Assembly: GCA_021157805.1 (NCBI GenBank)
Contig: JAGGVW010000031.1
Span: 1-8,276, forward strand
DNA from: a bacterium
GTDB lineage: Bacteria; Ratteibacteria; UBA8468; B48-G9; JAFGKM01
Length of the DNA stretch: 8,276 bases
Direction: 5' to 3'
The position numbers and the translations under genes were made by a program. This document shows positions 5,646 to 8,276 of this stretch, in pieces. Positions within the stretch are counted from its first letter, which is position 1. Each line of letters begins with the position of its first letter. Below the pieces are notes generated by a model, which saw only the letters and a program-made list of their open reading frames with translations, made no database searches and was not told the DNA's origin.

Positions 5646-5678
5646 CTCTCCGATTAGCAATCTTCTGTGAAGGAGGGA
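5637..5678 (+). repeat. Direct repeat copy B: duplicated tRNA-Ser 3' end
   Basis: Repeats 5512-5553 with three differences, at a period of 125 bases. It includes the last 16 bases of tRNA-Ser without the rest of the gene, as left by integration at a tRNA 3' end or by tandem duplication. AATCCCTCC (5637-5645) and GGAGGGATT (5672-5680) form a 9-bp stem with a 26-base loop just past the purC stop, so it might also assist termination. Confidence 0.8.
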
Positions 5679-5687
5679 TTATATAAG

Positions 5688-6716
5688 TTAAGAGGCAAGA
5701 AATGATATTATTTCACTCAGTGGGGGAGAATTAAAAAATTTCTTCCCTGTCAATTCATTTGCAAATGATTTGTAGAGATTTTCAATATTTTTTTTAAGTT
5801 TCACAGGGAGTTTTTCTGGTCCTATTTTACACAGTGATTTCCAGTTCTCAATTCCCTTTTCCTTTGCTTCCTTTTTTGCTCTTTCAACTTCTTTATACCA
5901 GTCAGTTTTTCTGTAATATTGTCTTGCTACTTCTTTGCTTAAGTTTATCCCGTTGTAAGTAAATCTGCATTCATCAAGTGTCCCTACAACATCAACAATC
6001 ATAAAATTTCTGTCTGGGTCAAAAGCAAATTCTATTTTCCCATCTTCATTTTCAAGCCCAAGTTTATTTACCTCTTCTGTTATTGTTTTATTAACAATTG
6101 AAAGTATATCCTTCATTTCTTCCACTTCCTTATCTGAAAGAGATGCTATCTCTTTTGCTTCATCCCAGGAAATGTATCTATCTTTCAATTCAAGTTTTGT
6201 GCTGACATCAAATATTGGTTTTTCAAATTTTTCCCCTTCTTTCGGGAAATGGTCAAGTCCTAAATCTTCTAATTTTGCCTCTCCACTTTTAAGTCGTTTC
6301 AGAATACTTGAACCAGCAGAAATTCCATTTCTGTATATAATTTCAAGAGGTATGAGGAAATTTCCTTTTTCTTTTTTATAGACAGAATAGTCATATTTTC
6401 CAGCAGAAAAAGATGGTTTAAGAACTCTTACGAGAGAAATTTCCATAATAGAAACTGGTTTTTCTATTTCATTGAGTTTTTTCAATTCCCCTTTTTCATC
6501 AATCAGTCCTCTATAGTGTGTCTTAATCCCTTTTTCAGCAAGTTTTTCAAAAAAATATGCTCCAACAATACATAAACTTACCCCTTTCCCTTCTATTAAA
6601 TCAGGCATCTGTCCCCAGTCAAAGACAGAATATCTATCAGAGAAATGGAATCTTCCAATTCCCATTCTATTTCCTTCTGCTTTTTCAATAATTTCTATAT
6701 CTTTAACACTTCCCAT
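5688..6716 (-). CDS. purC: Phosphoribosylaminoimidazole-succinocarboxamide (SAICAR) synthase
   Basis: A cytoplasmic ATP-dependent ligase joining CAIR and aspartate to give SAICAR in de novo purine synthesis. The 342-residue protein is longer than the roughly 240-residue E. coli enzyme; a longer variant exists in the family. FSDRYSVFDWG (25-35) is the N-terminal nucleotide/substrate segment, and PLEIIYRNGISAGSS (123-137) is the classical SAICAR synthase signature. DGKIEFAFD (225-233) matches the second signature (normally DxKxEFG), and VDVVGTLDECRF (241-252) corresponds to the usual DExxTPDSSRF. It overlaps the end of purB by 14 bases, and its start is set by an AAGGAG seven bases upstream. 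purB and purC act in consecutive steps and are evidently one transcription unit read from the purB promoter. Confidence 0.93.
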   Translation of the reverse strand: MGSVKDIEIIEKAEGNRMGIGRFHFSDRYSVFDWGQMPDLIEGKGVSLCIVGAYFFEKLAEKGIKTHYRGLIDEKGELKKLNEIEKPVSIMEISLVRVLKPSFSAGKYDYSVYKKEKGNFLIPLEIIYRNGISAGSSILKRLKSGEAKLEDLGLDHFPKEGEKFEKPIFDVSTKLELKDRYISWDEAKEIASLSDKEVEEMKDILSIVNKTITEEVNKLGLENEDGKIEFAFDPDRNFMIVDVVGTLDECRFTYNGINLSKEVARQYYRKTDWYKEVERAKKEAKEKGIENWKSLCKIGPEKLPVKLKKNIENLYKSFANELTGKKFFNSPPLSEIISFLAS

Positions 6717-8088
6717 TTTGAATCTCCTTCATTTTTTTCTCCCATAAATTACATATTTTTTCTACTTTTTTATCAGCAATTCCTGTATATTTCTCTGGAT
6801 TTTTTATTATTTCAATCTGACGATGAGTAAACTTTCTTATATATTTTTTTATTTCTTCATCCTGAAAGATAATTTCTGTTAAAGGAATATTTTCCTGATA
6901 TGATTTCATAACAAGTTTTCTTACTTTTTCATGTGCTTCGGGATGTCCGTAGTAAGAGAGTAAAATCTGCAGTGGTTCAGCAATAATTTTATCTCTGCTT
7001 ATATCAAAATTTCTCTTTAAATTTTTCTTATCAACTGTTATATTTTCTGTAATTTTTTTTATCCTTCTTACAGATGAATCAAAAATTACAAGAATTTCAG
7101 GGATGTATCTTTGAGATAAAGAATTGGTAAGGTCTCTCTGGTGTTCTGATATCTGGTCCATATAGGAAGTTATAATTCTGGGCATAAATGTTTTCCATGC
7201 GCTTTTTACATTTTCAAAATTTATTGGATTTCTTTTTTGAGGCATTGTTGAAGAACCAACCTGTTTTTTCTCAAATGGTTCTCCAACTTCTCCTATTTCT
7301 GTTCTCTGCAGGTGCCTCATATCATCTGAAAAATTGGCAAGAACAGAAAATGATGAAATTATTGAATGTATAAAATCAACCATAGGTTCAGGTGGTAAAA
7401 TTTGAGTTGAAATTCTTGATGGAGTTAGATTTAATTTTTCAGTAAGTTTTTTTTCAAACTTCTCTACCTCTTTCACAATTAATCTTAACCCATTATAACA
7501 TCCAACAGCACCTGAAAATTTTCCTTTCAGGTTATCCTTTGTTTCTTTAACTTTCAGAATTCTTTCTCCCCACCTTTCAACATACAGAGAAATAAAAAAA
7601 CCAAATGTTATTGGTTCTGCGTGCTGTCCGTGTGTTCTTCCAATCTGCAGTGTATCTTTCTCTTTTCTTGCAAGTTTTATAAAAATTTTTTCAAGTTCAA
7701 TCATATCAGGAATAATTACTTTTTCAGTTGCTTCCTTTAACATTAAACTTCTCGCAGTATCAACTATGTCATAAGAAGTAGCAGCAAGGTGTATAAATGG
7801 TTTTGATTTTTCAGAAACATACTTTTTCAACACATTGACAAGTGCTCTTATATCGTGTTTTATTCTTTTTTCCTCCCTGTATATTTCCTCTGCTTTTATT
7901 TTTTTTGAAGCACTCTTAACTTCATCAACGACATATTTTGGACATATTTTGAAATCATAAAGTGTTTCAAGCAGAGCAATTTCAACTTTGATTTTGTATT
8001 TAATAAAACTTTCTTCTGTAAGATAATCAAGAAGTTCATCAACTCCATACCTATAATCAGTTGGCGAGAAAAGTTTGAAATTTTTCAT
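6703..8088 (-). CDS. purB: Adenylosuccinate lyase
   Basis: Cytoplasmic lyase of the fumarase/aspartase superfamily. It splits SAICAR to AICAR plus fumarate, and adenylosuccinate to AMP plus fumarate. From the ATG at 8088 the product has 461 residues, a normal length. Conserved region one includes TSYDIVDTA (104-112) and region two GRTHGQHAEPITFG (150-163), with the catalytic His. Region three is the signature loop GSSTMPQKRNP (278-288), with the catalytic Ser at 280. All active-site segments are intact. An in-frame ATG at 8103 would add five residues, but it lies upstream of the predicted transcription start. The 8088 start gives the family-typical FSPTDYRYG near the N-terminus. First gene of the purB-purC unit, without a Shine-Dalgarno site. 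Confidence 0.95.
   Translation of the reverse strand: MKNFKLFSPTDYRYGVDELLDYLTEESFIKYKIKVEIALLETLYDFKICPKYVVDEVKSASKKIKAEEIYREEKRIKHDIRALVNVLKKYVSEKSKPFIHLAATSYDIVDTARSLMLKEATEKVIIPDMIELEKIFIKLARKEKDTLQIGRTHGQHAEPITFGFFISLYVERWGERILKVKETKDNLKGKFSGAVGCYNGLRLIVKEVEKFEKKLTEKLNLTPSRISTQILPPEPMVDFIHSIISSFSVLANFSDDMRHLQRTEIGEVGEPFEKKQVGSSTMPQKRNPINFENVKSAWKTFMPRIITSYMDQISEHQRDLTNSLSQRYIPEILVIFDSSVRRIKKITENITVDKKNLKRNFDISRDKIIAEPLQILLSYYGHPEAHEKVRKLVMKSYQENIPLTEIIFQDEEIKKYIRKFTHRQIEIIKNPEKYTGIADKKVEKICNLWEKKMKEIQNGKC
6724..6729 (-). promoter_or_regulatory. Shine-Dalgarno site of purC
   Basis: Minus-strand AAGGAG lies seven bases upstream of the purC ATG at 6716 and inside the end of purB. It fixes the purC start and contrasts with the leaderless start of purB. 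Confidence 0.8.
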
Positions 8089-8094
8089 AAAGAT

Positions 8095-8123
8095 ATTATA
8101 CACTAAATTTTGATTTTTCTCAA
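8095..8123 (-). promoter_or_regulatory. Sigma-70-type promoter of purB-purC, leaderless layout
   Basis: Minus-strand TTGAGA (8118-8123), a 17-base spacer and TATAAT (8095-8100) form a near-consensus promoter. Six bases separate the -10 box from the ATG at 8088, so the message should start at the initiation codon. This also argues against the upstream ATG at 8103. Confidence 0.75.
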
Positions 8124-8124
8124 A

Positions 8125-8252
8125 ATGGAATTTGAATTTTTAAAAGAAGAAAAACAGAAAATGTTCATTATGTTGAACTTGGTTTTGACAGTGAGATAAA
8201 AAAATATATTACTGAGAAATATTTTAAAAAAAATAAATGGGAGAAGGTATAA
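8125..8252 (+). pseudogene. Short frameshifted reading region of unknown function
   Basis: From the ATG at 8125 the frame reads MEFEFLKEEK and then stops at 8199. The neighbouring frame, open from 8136, reads TENVHYVELGFDSE, then IKKYITEKYFKKNKWEKV, and stops at 8252. The two join naturally if one A is added in the A5 run near 8150-8154. A third frame starting at ATG 8237 (MGEGININSDWIK) runs off the right edge. This may be a decayed gene or one affected by homopolymer sequencing error. I recognise no family. Confidence 0.3.
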
Positions 8253-8276
8253 ACATAAATTCTGATTGGATAAAAG

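Noticed and set aside
5442..5657. 71-codon plus-strand open frame through tRNA-Ser and its flank
   Set aside because: It is a translation of the tRNA gene and the repeat behind it; such frames commonly arise over tRNA-Ser genes and have no coding support.
1..8276. CRISPR arrays, complete insertion sequences, riboswitches
   Set aside because: No regularly spaced repeats, no transposase frames with inverted ends, and no recognisable riboswitch core were found on either strand.

Overview
The window is AT-rich bacterial chromosome. Evidence for bacteria is a type I signal peptidase with a Ser-Lys dyad, a class II tRNA-Ser without an encoded CCA tail, and recognisable -35/-10 promoters with Shine-Dalgarno sites. 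The proteins are rich in Lys, Glu and Ile. I cannot name the species; an AT-rich and possibly thermophilic member of a little-cultured phylum would fit, but that is inference.

Layout. Positions 3-1026 (+) form a tightly overlapped gene string: the tail of a phospholipase-D-like protein, a signal peptidase I, and a small membrane-anchored protein. After a 184-base convergent gap comes an iron-type alcohol dehydrogenase (1211-2377, -). The next 560 bases look empty but hold the relic of a ribulokinase gene (2502-2885, -). It keeps recognisable N- and C-terminal coding pieces, has lost most of its middle, and carries several frameshifts. A YggS-type PLP protein (2937-3623, +) follows. It ends inside a 5' fragment of a tRNA-Ser gene.

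The most interesting region is 3606-5463. A 32-bp direct repeat (31/32 identical), made of the first part of tRNA-Ser plus four upstream bases, brackets exactly two convergent genes. One is a beta-class DNA methyltransferase. The other is a 308-residue protein with DHH-phosphoesterase-like motifs whose stop codon directly abuts the methyltransferase stop. The right-hand repeat belongs to an intact tRNA-Ser(CGA). I read this as a compact insertion at the 5' side of a tRNA gene, carrying what may be an unusual modification/defence pair. No integrase is present. The 3' end of the same tRNA is also duplicated, 125 bp downstream, so the locus has probably been rearranged on both sides.

On the right, purB and purC (-) overlap and carry out consecutive steps of purine synthesis: PurC makes SAICAR and PurB cleaves it to AICAR and fumarate. 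A short, apparently frameshifted reading region lies at the right edge.

Regulation. Three first-in-transcript genes (alcohol dehydrogenase, DHH-like gene, purB) have a -10 hexamer ending exactly six bases before the ATG and no Shine-Dalgarno site. This predicts leaderless mRNAs. purC, yggS and the signal peptidase gene have clear Shine-Dalgarno sites instead.
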